Source: Ramicandelaber brevisporus (taxonomy: Eukaryota > Kickxellomycota > Ramicandelaberales > Ramicandelaberaceae). Taken from it: a stretch of 45,367 nucleotides of DNA. The notes under the pieces were generated by a model. It was not told where the DNA came from, searched no databases, and saw only the letters and a program-made list of their open reading frames with translations. Shown piece by piece: positions 19,058-30,800 of the stretch. Each line of letters starts with the position of its first letter. Within the stretch, counting starts at the first letter, position 1. Location of the stretch: positions 1-45,367 of the forward strand of contig MU602685.1 of the NCBI GenBank assembly GCA_025201865.1. Reading direction: 5' to 3'. The translations under genes and the position numbers were made by a program.

Positions 19058-19807
19058 ATGACTGGACGCTTTTCGTATGCCGATGCTGCCTCTGAGGCTT
19101 ACTGCCAGCAGCGCTCTCTCCCTGAGCCCGAGTATCTCAAGCGCCTCGCACAGCTCACCAAAGAGCGTGAGGGATTCTGGGCAGTCATGCTGGTCAACCC
19201 GCTCCAAGGTGCTGCTCTCCAGCAATTCGTCCAAATGACTGGCGCCAAGAACATCCTCGAGATTGGCTGCTTCACTGGCTACAGTGCTGGATGGATGGCG
19301 GAAGGGCTCATTGAGTCTGGTGCTGACAAGCAGGGCGGTCTTGTCTACACTGTTGAGCTGGACTCGGAACGCGCCAAGTTTGCGGAGGACTACGCCAACG
19401 AGAGCGGTCGTGGCCATCTCATCAAGGTGCTGAACAAGAGCGGCAACGATGCGCTGGCGTCGTTCCCAGATGGTACCAAGTTCGACCTCGTGTTCATTGA
19501 TGCTGACAAGTCCGGCTACGAAGGCTACATCAGGACTCTCCTTGACCGCAACCTGCTTTCGCCAAATGGTGCGATCATCACCGATAATGTCACTTTTGGC
19601 GGCTACGTGCAAAAGGTGGACAATGAAACGGGCAAACTTCCGGAGGAATTCGCCAAAGAGATCAAGAATCAGGTTGCCGCGCAGTACATCAAGGAGGTTG
19701 AGGCAGTGGCCAAGTTTAACAACTACATTCACAATGAGCCTCGCCTGAATGCTGTCCTTTTGCCGCTGTTTGACGGACTGCACATTATCACACAGAAGCG
19801 CGTTTGA
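19058..19807 (+). CDS. SAM-dependent O-methyltransferase, CCoAOMT/COMT-like (Methyltransf_3)
   Basis: 249 residues, full length for the class I, metal-dependent O-methyltransferase family, which methylates catechol-type hydroxyls using S-adenosylmethionine. SAM-binding motif I is LEIGCFTGYSAGWMAEGL near residue 68. The acidic residue that ends strand 2 is in VYTVELDSE. Metal and catalytic residues are in FDLVFIDADKSGYEGY and ITDNVTFGG (family DNV-x-GG). The C-terminal strand is LLPLFDGLHII. No signal peptide or membrane segment, so cytosolic. The natural substrate cannot be deduced. The ATG is preceded by TATA at 18935. A 285-residue antisense frame covers the gene and is considered a shadow. 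Confidence 0.93.
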   Translation: MTGRFSYADAASEAYCQQRSLPEPEYLKRLAQLTKEREGFWAVMLVNPLQGAALQQFVQMTGAKNILEIGCFTGYSAGWMAEGLIESGADKQGGLVYTVELDSERAKFAEDYANESGRGHLIKVLNKSGNDALASFPDGTKFDLVFIDADKSGYEGYIRTLLDRNLLSPNGAIITDNVTFGGYVQKVDNETGKLPEEFAKEIKNQVAAQYIKEVEAVAKFNNYIHNEPRLNAVLLPLFDGLHIITQKRV

Positions 19808-20377
19808 AATAAGTAACTTTCATTTCCCTTTCATTTCCCTTTCATTTGATTGCACTTTATCAAGCTGAGAGTGTTAAGTGAAGCGGTTCGGTCGTTCCAG
19901 GTATCGGATACCCTCCGTTTACCATGGTTGTACATGCAATGCTTCATCAGTTTGTCACGCGCTTGTTTGCTTGGGATGCCAGCGATTATTCAATTTGGCA
20001 TTGACTTACCAGCCACAGCCACAGTCGCAGCCACATCGCCTATCGATCGACACAGGACATCAAAGACATTGACACCACCAATGTCCTTACCAGAATGGAT
20101 GCATGCTAGTCTTGCTTATTTTTTCTCGTTGAATGGATAAGATCGACGAAAATTTGGAGTTGGCCGTGAATGTACCATTGATTGCTTTTGAAGGGGGGAT
20201 TAGATTGGCAGGCACGACACGTCCATTCAAGGAGGCGCTGTGTGTTGTTGGCAGTTCCTTCTGTCACCTGACGTACCCCAGTTCCAAGAACTTTATTTTT
20301 TCAACCTTGTGTGTGTGTGTGTGCCCATTGTCTCGTTCTTGTTATTGCTGTTCTAGTTGCTGTCGTTATTGTTGGAG
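19808..20377. other. Spacer and leader before the LAM-type gene
   Basis: Begins with a threefold CATTTCCCTTT repeat in the methyltransferase 3' flank (19817-19850). A short GT repeat (20310-20323) and T-rich leader precede ATG 20378. No credible gene; the small open frames lack an ATG or motifs. Confidence 0.4.
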
Positions 20378-23300
20378 ATGGCGCATACGAACCGACTCTT
20401 TAGGTCATCTACCACAGTGGAACACAATGAGGAGAACACTAACACTTCCCAGTCTGCTGGTGTCATTGGTTGTGACGGTGGCGTTGGCAGCAGAGATGAG
20501 CACGGAATTGTTTTGTTTCGTTCAAGCTCGCTCAGGTCAACATTGACCAGAGTAAGCCGCTCAAGCACACTGTTCGAGCCTCCACAGCAGCACCATCAGC
20601 AGCAGCATCAGCAGCAGCAGCAGAGGAGGACATCACTGTTCAGCAACAGTTCGACACTTTCAGTCAACAGAACCATCAGTCACGAGAGCAACCGTAGTAG
20701 TAGTAGTAGCAGTATCATGACCTCAGCATCAGGTGATACAGCAACAGCAACAGCAGCAGCGGCAGCAGCAGCGGCAGCAGCAGCGGCAGGTGTGTCTATC
20801 GCGGTGGACTCGGCTGCAAATGCAGTGAACAGCCAAAAGACAGACAAGAAGAGAGTGAGGTTCCTGAGTCTGTTTAGGCGCGGATCACGTGCTTCATCAT
20901 CTGCAGCATCTGCAGCATCTGCACCATCTGCAACATTGGCACCTACACGCTCACACAGCGTGGCGCAGCCGCTCATCAACAGTAACAACAGTAAAAACTG
21001 CAACAACTGTAGCAACAGCGAATCGAAACGTTCGACAACATTCCAGGATGTTCGACAGCAGCAGCGGGAATCGTCGTCCATGGTTTCGCGCGAAACGGAC
21101 GAGGCGTTTGGTGCCGAAGAAGGAGCGAGAGCGGAGCCGAGTCCCACATCGGATGTATCGATTCACCGCGCAACCACATTGACATTGACATCAACAGCAG
21201 ATGCAACACCAGCATTGCATTCGGAGTTGCTAGTTGAACACAGTTTTGCCGAACAGAATCGTGACTGTCAGAACGTGTCTTGTATCACAACAGCAGCAAC
21301 AACAACAGCAGACACCAGTGAGCTGTGCAGTGCGTGTCGCACTCAAACTGCCACAAAAGGGTCAAGCGGCTGCACATTCTACCATCCACCACCAACAACA
21401 GACACAACAACAGCAACAACAGCAGCAACAGCAACAACAGCCTCAGCATTGACCTTGTCGCCTTCTCCCTCCTCGTCGTCAACCAGTAATAATTTAGCAC
21501 GGCAAACCTCGGATTCGCTCCTGCCCAACACAGGGTTGAATTCAGCTGCAGATCGGGCGGAACAACACTTCAGCCACATCGTCGGTTGCTCGATTAACCA
21601 CCAGCACCAGGAACAGCCACAAAAGACTCCACCAGCAGCCCCTGGAGCCCCTCCCATTTCCATCGAACTTTCATCAACTCCTCCTCCTCCTCAACTCGCT
21701 TATTCTGTTTCTGCTTCTGCTTCTGCTTCTGCTTCGACTTCTCCAACGCCAACTATATCTCCGACAAGCTCGAGCCGCCACTTCCATTGTAACCTTCCAC
21801 CTAGAAACACAAACTCGTCATCCCTCTCCAACCCAACTCCGCAGTCGCTAACCTTGTCTGGGCAGCAGCAACAATTGCAACAGCGGCAACAACAGCAACA
21901 AACACTCAGAGGGCATTCAGACGGCTCCACATCAGTGCCAAGATCAATATATTCACAGTCCGGCGACTCCATTACTAACGCTGGCCAATCCGGTAGTGAT
22001 AAGCAGCAGCAGCAACAACAGCAACAACCGCAGCGGCAGCAGACTTATTCAGCTCCTAATTCATTATCCAATACAGTTGTGTCAGTTGTTGCCAAGGCAC
22101 TTCTTCGGTCCTCTCAGACATCGCCAAGGCACGCCTCATGCCCTAGCCCCTCAAATACAGCAGCCCCGTATCAATCACTAGCTTCTGCTCTCACATCAAC
22201 CGACTCCAGCAGCATGCACATTTCTCTACCATCCACGTTTAGCCACAGCAAGACGCATCCAACAATGCCGCAGTCTCGATTACCAGTCAGCTCAGCTTTC
22301 ACCAAGTCCACAACAACAGCAGCAGCAGCAGCAGCAGCTTCTTCTCCAAGCAAGGACAAGTCTGCGCATAGTCGTGCAGACTCTGGGTGCAGTAACAAGT
22401 CGAGTGATGTCAGCTCTGGTCAGCGTGCGGTCGCACCACGGTCAGGTGACGCTGCAGGTGGGGTGGAAAGTTCGGCTGCACTTCAGAGCAATTCAGTCGG
22501 CAACACCAGCGGCGGCGGCACAGCTTCGATGAAAAGCCCCGCCTTGCAAACAGCTACTCACTCTCACTCTGTGGCATCTCAAAATATTCATCAGCCTCCA
22601 GCTCATCAACACCAGCACCACCAGCAACAACACCAACAACAACAACAGCAGCAACAGCACAACAGCCATAGTAGCAGCAGTGGTGGTGGCAGTATCAGAG
22701 GCAGTATCAGAAACACATTCAATCTGACGCGTCGTCTTGTCAAAAAGTCTTCACACATGACTTCAGTAGCAAGTGCAGCTCACGATGATGCTGTTTCAGG
22801 CGTCGCTTCAGATGATCAAGGCCATGTATCGCAGTCTCCACCTCTGTCCCCGACCGGCGCTGGTGGCAGCGATAGCACTTCGCTGCGGTCAGCATCGTCA
22901 CTATCCAACAACCACACCGGCTCTTCAACTACCACGTTTTCGCCTCAGCAGAATCCCATTCACTCAACTGGCAGCATCAGCACTGCATCAAATGCAGCAT
23001 ATCTGAAGCGCAATCTGGATTTCCACGCGCTGTTTCGCAACACTATTCCAGAGGATGAACACCTGGTGGCTGACTATGCATGTGCGCTGCATCGAGATAT
23101 ACTGGTTCATGGCCGGCTGTATTTTACCGAGAACACAATCTGTTTCTACAGCAATATTCTTGGATGGGTTACGAGACTGACTGTGTCCTTTGCCGAGGTG
23201 GTTGCTATTGACAAGAGAATGACTGCCTTTGTTATACCCAATGCACTCCAGATTAGCACATTGCACCAAAAGTACTTTTTTGCATCTCTGGTATCGCGCG

Positions 23301-25816
23301 ATAAAACTTATGACCAACTGATGGAATTGTGGAATAAAAATCATCCAATCAATACAGGCGCTAATTTAAGCTCGGCTAACGGATTGACTGCATCAGAGAG
23401 AGCTGAGTTTGGAATCAACAGTAACAGAAGAAGAGATGTTAGCATTTCAGGCAGAAGAGTCAGAAGAAATCCATCAAATATCATTGAAGAAGGTGAAGGT
23501 GAAGAAGACGATGAAGATGTTGATGTTGATGTTGATGAATATGAATATGATGAGTATGATGGAGTTGATGACGATGATGACGATGACTATTTGGATGATG
23601 ATGAATTGGATGCTGAAGACTTGTCATTTGAATACGACTCTGATGCACTTCCACCATTAGAGGATGTTGATGTTGATGGCATCGATAATGATGATGATGA
23701 TGATGATACTGATGCTAATGGCATTCCATCTGTTGCTGTGAGGAAGATTGAAGGTGATTCAGGTATTGGAGAGGATGGTGTTGATGGCGAGATTAACAAT
23801 GATGACGCAAAGAATGTCACTGTTGATGTTTCTCGCAACTTGTCTGCCGTGTCATCCACTGTTGGTAATGCCACTCCCCATGTCAACACTGGTGCAGCTA
23901 CTCCTGCCCTCGGCCATTCTGCCACAGCTGCTCTCTCCGCCCCGTCCGTCGGCACTGCTACTGCCACGCTGTCTCCTGTGCCAGCTGCCGTGGCAGTGTC
24001 CGCACCAGAGTCATCTCCAGCGCCACAAAGTGCACCAGATGCACCACCGGCCACAATGTGTCCATGTGGAGCCAGCAACGAGCATCCGGAGAAGATTATT
24101 CTTGACAAGGTTTATCCTGTTCCAATGGCTGTACTGGCTCGTTTACTATGGAACATAACAACACCAGCATCAACCAACATGCCATCCGGGTCAACCCACG
24201 ACGACTTTATAAAGAACTTTGTTCAGGGAGACAAGTGCAAGTCGTGGGACTTTGTGGCTCAGCCTTGGAAGCCGTCAACCAGTGGAGAGACTCGCGAGAT
24301 CAACTACGTTCGCCCAATCAATGCACCTGTTGGTCCAAAGTCTGCCAAATGCATAATCAATGAGACAATCATCAACAGAGACTTTTCGCGTGCAGTCACT
24401 GTTGACCAGCTGGTCGCTACGCCTGATGTACCTAGCGGCGGTGCATTCAAGACATACACCAGAACGTGCTTAATGCATGCTGATGGAAGCGGTAAGCAGC
24501 ACCGGACACGCCTGATTGGATCTTTTAAAATGGTTTGGACTGGAAGTAGTTGGTTCAAGTCTATGATAGAGAAGGGCTCGCTCGATGGAAACGTCCAGTA
24601 CTTTACAGACCTGGATGAATATATTAATAATTATTTGGACAACAACAAGGACCTGACTGATGCCAAAATACTACTGCAGCCATCTAATTCTGGATCTACC
24701 ACTGTTGGCACCCCGATGCCCAGCAATAATACCAAGAAACCTGTCGAAGATTCCACTGCTTCTGCTTCTGCAGCTGCACCAGCAGTCTTGGCCAATGGTC
24801 TCGGCAAGGATCAACAGTTGGGTGCCAAGACATCGCGCTCGAATATAACTACAGCCGCTGCAGCTGCTGGTAACAGTGTACCACTTCACAATCAGCCACG
24901 CAAGACTCTACGCAAGAACGAAGCCACTGAATTCCCAATGAAAGAAGAGTGTGAAGGTTTACAACTCGATGCCATCGAATCCGAGGCTCGCCGTCGCCGT
25001 CGTCGCAAGCTTCAACAACAGCAGCAGCAGCTCCAGCAGCAACGCACTCTCCGTGCCAAGCAACACCAGAACAATGAGCAGAATCAGCTCGATGGAGATG
25101 ATGACAGTGGCTCCTCTGGCTTAGCACCTGATGTCAGATCAAGCTCTGGCAACAACAGTCGTCGTGGCTCTCTTGGTGGTGCAGCATCCAACTCTGACGG
25201 TCTTGCCCATCGCGGTGGGGTTGCTGGCTTGGTCGATGTTATCTTTGGATGGCTCGGTATGCCTGCTGGTCAACAACAGCAGCAGCAGCAACAGCAACAT
25301 GGCCGTCTCACTGCAGCTCGGTCTCGCATTCGCAACTATGGCGCCGGTCTGGTTGGCGGCATCCTTAGCAAGAATGGCGATGATGTGTCGAACTATCGCT
25401 CCAAGGCGTCTCTCCTCTCTGTATTCTTTGTCGCTGTGCTGCTGTTCAACGCCGCTGGCTTGATGTTCTGTGCATGGCATCTTCAGCAACAGCATCAACT
25501 CCAGCTTCAGCATGGATCTCCGCTGCATATTCTGCAGCGCGAACACCATCTCGCGCAGCTTCAGGAAACTGCATCACAGATTCATCGCGCCAGTGAGGCT
25601 CTTGAACGTGCTGCCATTCGCCTCGAGTCCATATTTGCTCAATCTGGCAACGTTGATCCTGAATTGAAGCGTGCTTATCTACAAGATGTAGCTGGCACCA
25701 ACCAACGTCAGCCCAGAAATGAGGGGCTGGTTGATGTGCATGACTTTGTTGCTGGACTGGTTGATGTTGTACAGCAACAGATTACAGCTGTCCGCAAATC
25801 CAAAGATCAACTATAA
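20378..25816 (+). CDS. LAM/Ysp2-type lipid-transfer protein (GRAM, VASt, one TM segment)
   Basis: 1812 residues in one exon. Proteins with GRAM plus VASt plus a C-terminal membrane anchor move sterols at ER-plasma membrane contacts. The first ~870 residues are low complexity (poly-Gln, Ala, Ser/Thr). GRAM is at about 877-990 (FHALFRNTIPEDEHLVADY, then GRLYFTENTICFYSNILGW). A very acidic Asp/Glu stretch follows at about 1036-1130. VASt, a StART-like sterol-binding domain, is at about 1240-1420, with a start in the form YPVPMAVLARLLW, then GDKCKSWDF and GSFKMVWTGSSWF. A basic/Gln coiled region (RRRRRKLQQQQQQ) precedes a hydrophobic segment at about 1680-1700 (LLSVFFVAVLLFNAAGLMFC) and a helical tail. 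Much longer than typical family members because of the N-terminal tract. An upstream TTG-start extension at 20357 is not used. Confidence 0.88.
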   Translation: MAHTNRLFRSSTTVEHNEENTNTSQSAGVIGCDGGVGSRDEHGIVLFRSSSLRSTLTRVSRSSTLFEPPQQHHQQQHQQQQQRRTSLFSNSSTLSVNRTISHESNRSSSSSSIMTSASGDTATATAAAAAAAAAAAAGVSIAVDSAANAVNSQKTDKKRVRFLSLFRRGSRASSSAASAASAPSATLAPTRSHSVAQPLINSNNSKNCNNCSNSESKRSTTFQDVRQQQRESSSMVSRETDEAFGAEEGARAEPSPTSDVSIHRATTLTLTSTADATPALHSELLVEHSFAEQNRDCQNVSCITTAATTTADTSELCSACRTQTATKGSSGCTFYHPPPTTDTTTATTAATATTASALTLSPSPSSSSTSNNLARQTSDSLLPNTGLNSAADRAEQHFSHIVGCSINHQHQEQPQKTPPAAPGAPPISIELSSTPPPPQLAYSVSASASASASTSPTPTISPTSSSRHFHCNLPPRNTNSSSLSNPTPQSLTLSGQQQQLQQRQQQQQTLRGHSDGSTSVPRSIYSQSGDSITNAGQSGSDKQQQQQQQQPQRQQTYSAPNSLSNTVVSVVAKALLRSSQTSPRHASCPSPSNTAAPYQSLASALTSTDSSSMHISLPSTFSHSKTHPTMPQSRLPVSSAFTKSTTTAAAAAAASSPSKDKSAHSRADSGCSNKSSDVSSGQRAVAPRSGDAAGGVESSAALQSNSVGNTSGGGTASMKSPALQTATHSHSVASQNIHQPPAHQHQHHQQQHQQQQQQQQHNSHSSSSGGGSIRGSIRNTFNLTRRLVKKSSHMTSVASAAHDDAVSGVASDDQGHVSQSPPLSPTGAGGSDSTSLRSASSLSNNHTGSSTTTFSPQQNPIHSTGSISTASNAAYLKRNLDFHALFRNTIPEDEHLVADYACALHRDILVHGRLYFTENTICFYSNILGWVTRLTVSFAEVVAIDKRMTAFVIPNALQISTLHQKYFFASLVSRDKTYDQLMELWNKNHPINTGANLSSANGLTASERAEFGINSNRRRDVSISGRRVRRNPSNIIEEGEGEEDDEDVDVDVDEYEYDEYDGVDDDDDDDYLDDDELDAEDLSFEYDSDALPPLEDVDVDGIDNDDDDDDTDANGIPSVAVRKIEGDSGIGEDGVDGEINNDDAKNVTVDVSRNLSAVSSTVGNATPHVNTGAATPALGHSATAALSAPSVGTATATLSPVPAAVAVSAPESSPAPQSAPDAPPATMCPCGASNEHPEKIILDKVYPVPMAVLARLLWNITTPASTNMPSGSTHDDFIKNFVQGDKCKSWDFVAQPWKPSTSGETREINYVRPINAPVGPKSAKCIINETIINRDFSRAVTVDQLVATPDVPSGGAFKTYTRTCLMHADGSGKQHRTRLIGSFKMVWTGSSWFKSMIEKGSLDGNVQYFTDLDEYINNYLDNNKDLTDAKILLQPSNSGSTTVGTPMPSNNTKKPVEDSTASASAAAPAVLANGLGKDQQLGAKTSRSNITTAAAAAGNSVPLHNQPRKTLRKNEATEFPMKEECEGLQLDAIESEARRRRRRKLQQQQQQLQQQRTLRAKQHQNNEQNQLDGDDDSGSSGLAPDVRSSSGNNSRRGSLGGAASNSDGLAHRGGVAGLVDVIFGWLGMPAGQQQQQQQQQHGRLTAARSRIRNYGAGLVGGILSKNGDDVSNYRSKASLLSVFFVAVLLFNAAGLMFCAWHLQQQHQLQLQHGSPLHILQREHHLAQLQETASQIHRASEALERAAIRLESIFAQSGNVDPELKRAYLQDVAGTNQRQPRNEGLVDVHDFVAGLVDVVQQQITAVRKSKDQL

Positions 25817-26058
25817 TCCTTTCTATTCTACAAATATTAATATTCCACATTACCCCTTTACCTCTTTACCTCTCTATCTCTTTACTTCATGTTCTCGTTC
25901 ATTCTCTAACATTTTACTCATCCCTTCTAATGTCTTCCCACTCTCCCATTCTGCGCTTCTTTTTTTAACAAATTCTTCTAATAATGACAACGTTGATGAA
26001 TATGATGAATATAGCGTGGACTATGGCAAATAATGTTAAAACAATTAGAAGTATTGAA
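25817..26058. other. Convergent intergenic spacer
   Basis: AT-rich, with C/T-rich tracts of CTCTTTACC units near 25855-25890. It separates the stops of the LAM-type gene and the PLD-like gene. No gene seen. Confidence 0.4.
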
Positions 26059-27344
26059 TTAGTCGTACTCTTCCCACATTTCCTCAAATGCGTCCATAAA
26101 CTTGGAAGCAACTTTGGCATCTCTAATGATAACCACATTCTCCTTGTTTTGGAATCTGGCCGCTCTTGTGTAATTGTATGAGCCCGTTGCCACAATTGCC
26201 CTATCCGTAACCATGAACTTGTGATGCATCAAATACTCATCTTTGTCTAACTTTACAGCCACACCGACCTCATCTCTCAATCGCACGATATCCGATCCCA
26301 GTGCGTTGATTTGCTCATTGTCGGCAATGATACGCACAGCGACACCGCGACGATGAGCGCGGATAAGAGCGTTCGCCATGTCATTATCGGTCAGTGTGAA
26401 AATCGCAAGCTCGACGGTTTCGACAGCGCAGTCAATGAGGGAGACGAGTTGCATAAACGAGGTCTCGTCGGGGAAGAAGAGAGTGTCAATGTCTGCGGAG
26501 ATTGTGAGACCCTGGCGACGGTGTTTGCGACGCAGAGTCTTGGAGGGTAGAGACAGGCGGTTGTTGTTCTTCTTGGACTTTTTATCAACATCGTCGTCGT
26601 CTTCACCGCCAGTGACATCGTCAGCAAACTTGACACCGCCTCCAGCGTTTGGTTTGATGCCGTAGCCAGAAATGCCAATCGCAGTAGAAGATGTCTGTGC
26701 CTGTGCCTGTGCCTGTGTCTGTTGCGGCTGCTGTGTCTGTTGTTGCTGTTGCTGTTGTTCAAGCTGAGACGCAATGAGAGCAGGATCTGGCAATGCCAAA
26801 GTCGTTTGCTCCGTCAACCAATACATCCAGTCCAATGTCACATCATCTGCGCCACGTCCGCTCATTCTCGCAGCTCCATAAATCACACCGGTGATCTTCT
26901 TGACATCATACGTGCTCTGCGGTGGGAACTCTGTCAATCGCTGCACATATTGATCCATCAATTCGACCTTGAGGTTTGGATCTGCGGCAATTCGGTGTGC
27001 AGCATCCACACTACGCTTGACAAACTGTTGAAATGTCAAAGTCTTGGCTTCTTCAGCAGTTAGGTATGGCATGCCGAAACCATCAACAGTGGGCTTCTGT
27101 GACAGAATGTTGGTAGCATCCGATGAATAGTTGGGCTTGGCAATCTCAGATGGCGGTGGCGTTGGCGTTGGTGCTGAAACCGGGCGTGTCGACGACGTTG
27201 ATGATAATGGCGGTGGTGGTGGACCTGAGGGCAGTCTTGGAGGCAAGGCTGGTGCAGGGCTTGACGAAGTGGTGGAAGTGGCAAGAGACGGGCTGGTGGC
27301 AGCGGCAGGAGCAGGGGTGGGCGGTGTCCCTGGCGAGTTCTGGT

Positions 27345-27375
<31 letters not shown>

Positions 27376-27471
27376 GGGGACGAGATTATGCAAGATCTCG
27401 GCGACCTGCTCGTTGCTAGCGAGCTTCTTGAGACCGGCCTTGAGCGAGCTAAGGTCCTTGAATAGAGACAT
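26059..27471 (-). CDS. Single-HKD phospholipase D-like protein
   Basis: 470 residues. The C-terminal ~170 residues form a PLD-like nuclease/phosphodiesterase fold with one HxKx4D motif (HHKFMVTD at about 414) followed by GSYNYTRAA, as in PLD6/Zucchini-type enzymes and Nuc endonucleases, which dimerise to build the active site. Upstream, about residues 125-230, is a helical region (LTAEEAKTLTFQQFVKRSVD, then TGVIYGAARMSGRGADDVTL) of unknown function. An N-terminal Pro/Ser/Gln-rich linker (SQSQNQSQNQNQN) and a Gln run separate them. Substrate (cardiolipin, other lipid, or nucleic acid) is not decided. No clear signal or TM segment. A TATA box at 27569-27577 is appropriate for ATG 27471. Confidence 0.85.
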
Positions 27472-27568
27472 AGTTGCAAAAGTAGTTTGACTGTAACAGG
27501 TGAGTGTGTCGTATGGAAGAGGAAGAGGGTAGCAAAGTCGGAAGCAAGGAGGTCGGGAAAACAGTGGC

Positions 27569-27577
27569 TTTTATATA
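27569..27577 (-). promoter_or_regulatory. TATA box of the PLD-like gene
   Basis: TATATAAAA on minus, about 100 nt before the ATG. It lies in the 425-nt region shared with the divergent WDR7-like gene. Confidence 0.65.
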
Positions 27578-27765
27578 GCACCAGTGCTGGAGTTGAGTCC
27601 CCCAAATCGAATCGAACCAACAGCGAAACAAAAGAGAAAGTGGGAACACGAGTGGCTTGTATACACTTCCTCAATGGAAGACTCATGCATCATCAGCTCA
27701 ATCAATCCGTGGCAGACGGGCATGACACTGCTCAAGTTTGTGGATATCAAGTGACAGATGGGCAG

Positions 27766-27871
27766 GTACGTGGATAGATTGCGTGGACATGAGGGTTACA
27801 CGCTGCATACTATCCTGTCCCTGTTGTTGGTGTCGCTGGTGTTGTTGCTTTATTTTAATCTGCCACGACAG
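27766..27871 (+). other. Possible leader intron of the WDR7-like gene
   Basis: CAG|GTACGT donor at 27766 and TTTATTTTAATC...GACAG acceptor ending at 27871 give a 106-nt intron. Removing it removes a hydrophobic in-frame upstream extension from ATG 27758 and leaves a short upstream ORF before ATG 27896. Confidence 0.35.
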
Positions 27872-27895
27872 CGACGACAACAACAATACAACACG

Positions 27896-30800
27896 ATGAC
27901 AGTTGAGCTCGGATTTGCTCGCTATGAACGCAAGCCGTTTGCTGATGGCTCTAGCAATGTTTGCAGTGTTCTGACAACTTCATCTCGCGTAGTATGCGGA
28001 CACAGCGACGGATCTCTCGCTCTCTATTCGATAACGCCTTCATCAGCAACAGCAACAGCAACAGCAGCAGCAGATGAACGCGACTCAAAGCTGGAACCTC
28101 TGTTGATTCTACATGGCCATGCTCGACCAGTGACAATTCTTCGGCATCTCTCGCTGACCAGCGAAGCGCCAGAGAGCCCTGAGGACTGTGTGGTTGCAAT
28201 CAGTGAGGATGACGGGCTGCTTTCAGTGTGGAGCATGGTTGACGGTCGTTGTCTTGGCACGCGCTCTCTTGGCATCTTCGATCAAAAAGGCGGTAGCTGT
28301 GGCGAGGCGTATATTGAGACACCAGTTCAGTGTGCAGAAGTGGTTAACATGGACATTGCCCACCAGCATGGACATCGAGGCGTTCCACGACGGATGCTAG
28401 CTGTGACGGGTGCATCGTCGAGTGTGCTGTTTGTGGAGCTGCCAACATTGAGAACAGTGCGACATTGGACAGCAACTGCCCATTTACAGTGGATCAGCGC
28501 AATTATGGTAAAGTGCAGACCGCATACGCAGATTGTTGACATCTTTACGATTGGAGCTGGGTCGGATGAACTGCGGCAGTGGGAAGCAACATGGGGCTCC
28601 TTTGCCATTGATCATCGGTCCAGAGACCCGCAGTCTGAAACTGAGACTTCCGCTGCAACGCAGCCAGTAACCAGCGATGATGCCGCTGAACATCAACATT
28701 CCGATGAGCATGACTTATTTGTGTCTCATGGAGGCAGCTCATCGCCTTCGACCATTACTCCACCAGGCTCAGTCAAGTTTGAAGCACAGCGTCCAATTGA
28801 ACTGCGCGGAACATATGCTGGCTTGGGCGATGACATTTCTCGATTGATTGCACCTCCAGATGACAACGAAAGCGGACACTTTTTGGCACTATCTCGCGAT
28901 GTAGTTCGATTACTGAGATTTGATGGACATACACTGAGCGATAGAATTCGATGGGAGCGGCCTCCAACCACTGCTCCATTCACTGGCGCAACGTTCTCCA
29001 CTGTTATTCCAAATCAGGTTATATTGTGGACACGAGCTGGCGATGTATTCCGATTCTCGACCGAACCCGCGGCAGTTGCACCATCGCCCGAAGCGTCACC
29101 TGGCACTCATGCTCAACAGCTGCATCTTCGAGATGACTTGCTAGAGACTATGGGCCACGAACACCAAATTGATGCGGCTGATCACATTCCATTGTGCTCA
29201 TCAGAGAATGCCACAAACTCAGCATCTGTGTCTAATATAAACGGTGTAGTTATTCGAACCATTTGTCACTTTGATGGGAATGGTACATCAGTTACAGCAG
29301 TTAGATTGGATAATGGAGACACTGTTATTCGCTTTGTAAATACAGACTCTACAGTCGTTGAGGCATCATTGAGAGACGTTTGGAATAATAGATTAGTTTA
29401 TCCTGCAAGTTCTATTGATATATTCCGCCCTGCTGGCTCGAACCTTGTTGTACTTGCATTTGACTCTGGCGATGTAGCTGTTGTGGACAATGAGCAAGCG
29501 GCTGCATCAGCACTCTTGCTGCCAGATGCCAATCTCTCTGATTCATCAAAACTATCCACTTTGGCTGGGCAGCGACTCTTCTCTGGTGGCCATTCGAAAG
29601 ATGCTCGAGTTGCTGCAGTGGCTGTATCAGAGCAGGATGGGCTGCTTGTCACATCCGGCACTGACTGCAAAATATGCGTATGGGACATGCACTCGCTCTC
29701 GTTATGTGCAGTATTTGTTTTGCATGGATCAGTTACACGGTGGATGCATGTATTTGAGATTCCGCAGGTGAATGAATCTAGACTGGCTCAACTGAGTGCA
29801 TACACTTTACCTCACACAAGAAGTGACTCTGCATTAGATGAAGCAGCAGCAGCACATCACCACCACCATCATAATCATCATAATCATAGTCATCATAGTC
29901 ATCAATCATGGACAAACTTGACTCCAAATGTTCATGCTGAAATGAGAAGAAGATCAAGAGCAAACAGTGGTGTTGATAATCAAGATATCGACCCAACTGG
30001 AGCAGACCATGGAAACAACGAGACTGAAGACGATACTCATGGCAACGACAATGACGACAACGATGACAATGACGACAATGACGACAATGACGAAGATGTC
30101 ATTTCCGTGTATTCAGAATCTGTATCATCCTTCTGCTCTGATGACGATGATTATGATGACAATGACAATGACAACGACAACGAACACAATTTTACTGCCG
30201 ATTGCGGTATCAATCAAACTGGTGTGGCATCTCGTAAGATGAGACAATCTGCGTTTATGGCATCATCTGGACTTGCTCATTCTCTGATTGGCACAATGCT
30301 GCTTACTGCCGCAGACGATGGCTCAGTATCTCTCGTTTCGCTTGGTCTTCTCGCAAGTTTATTCTCAAAGAGTCCGTCGTCAGGCTTAATTCCTGGTGCA
30401 GTTCCAACTCGGATTCGAGTCGTTGACCAGCTGGATCGAGGTCGTTCGATTACAATTGAGATGGACAGCGGATGCACTCCCATTGAATGGTTCGAAACAT
30501 CAGCGCACATGGGAGATCCATTGAACATTCGACTCAGCAGCGCATCGAGTCGAGTCAATGCTACAGTGTCATCACGGCCACAGTCTGGCACAGCCACGCC
30601 GGAGCGCGAAGACTCCGTTGGTTCAACGTCGTCGGTCATCACATCTCATTTGGCCAAGGGCTTATTGCAGCAGGTATTGAGCGGCACTGCTAACTCTGCA
30701 GCGAGACACTCGAAGGATGGGCGAGCTGGCTTTGCAACACCTCCAGCCAAGTCGATTCTAGGTGACGATACTGTCCCACCATTAACCAACTCTGATCCAG

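Noticed and set aside
18926-19783. 285-residue minus-strand open frame
   Set aside because: Antisense to the O-methyltransferase, whose motifs are clear; no independent promoter or family signal.
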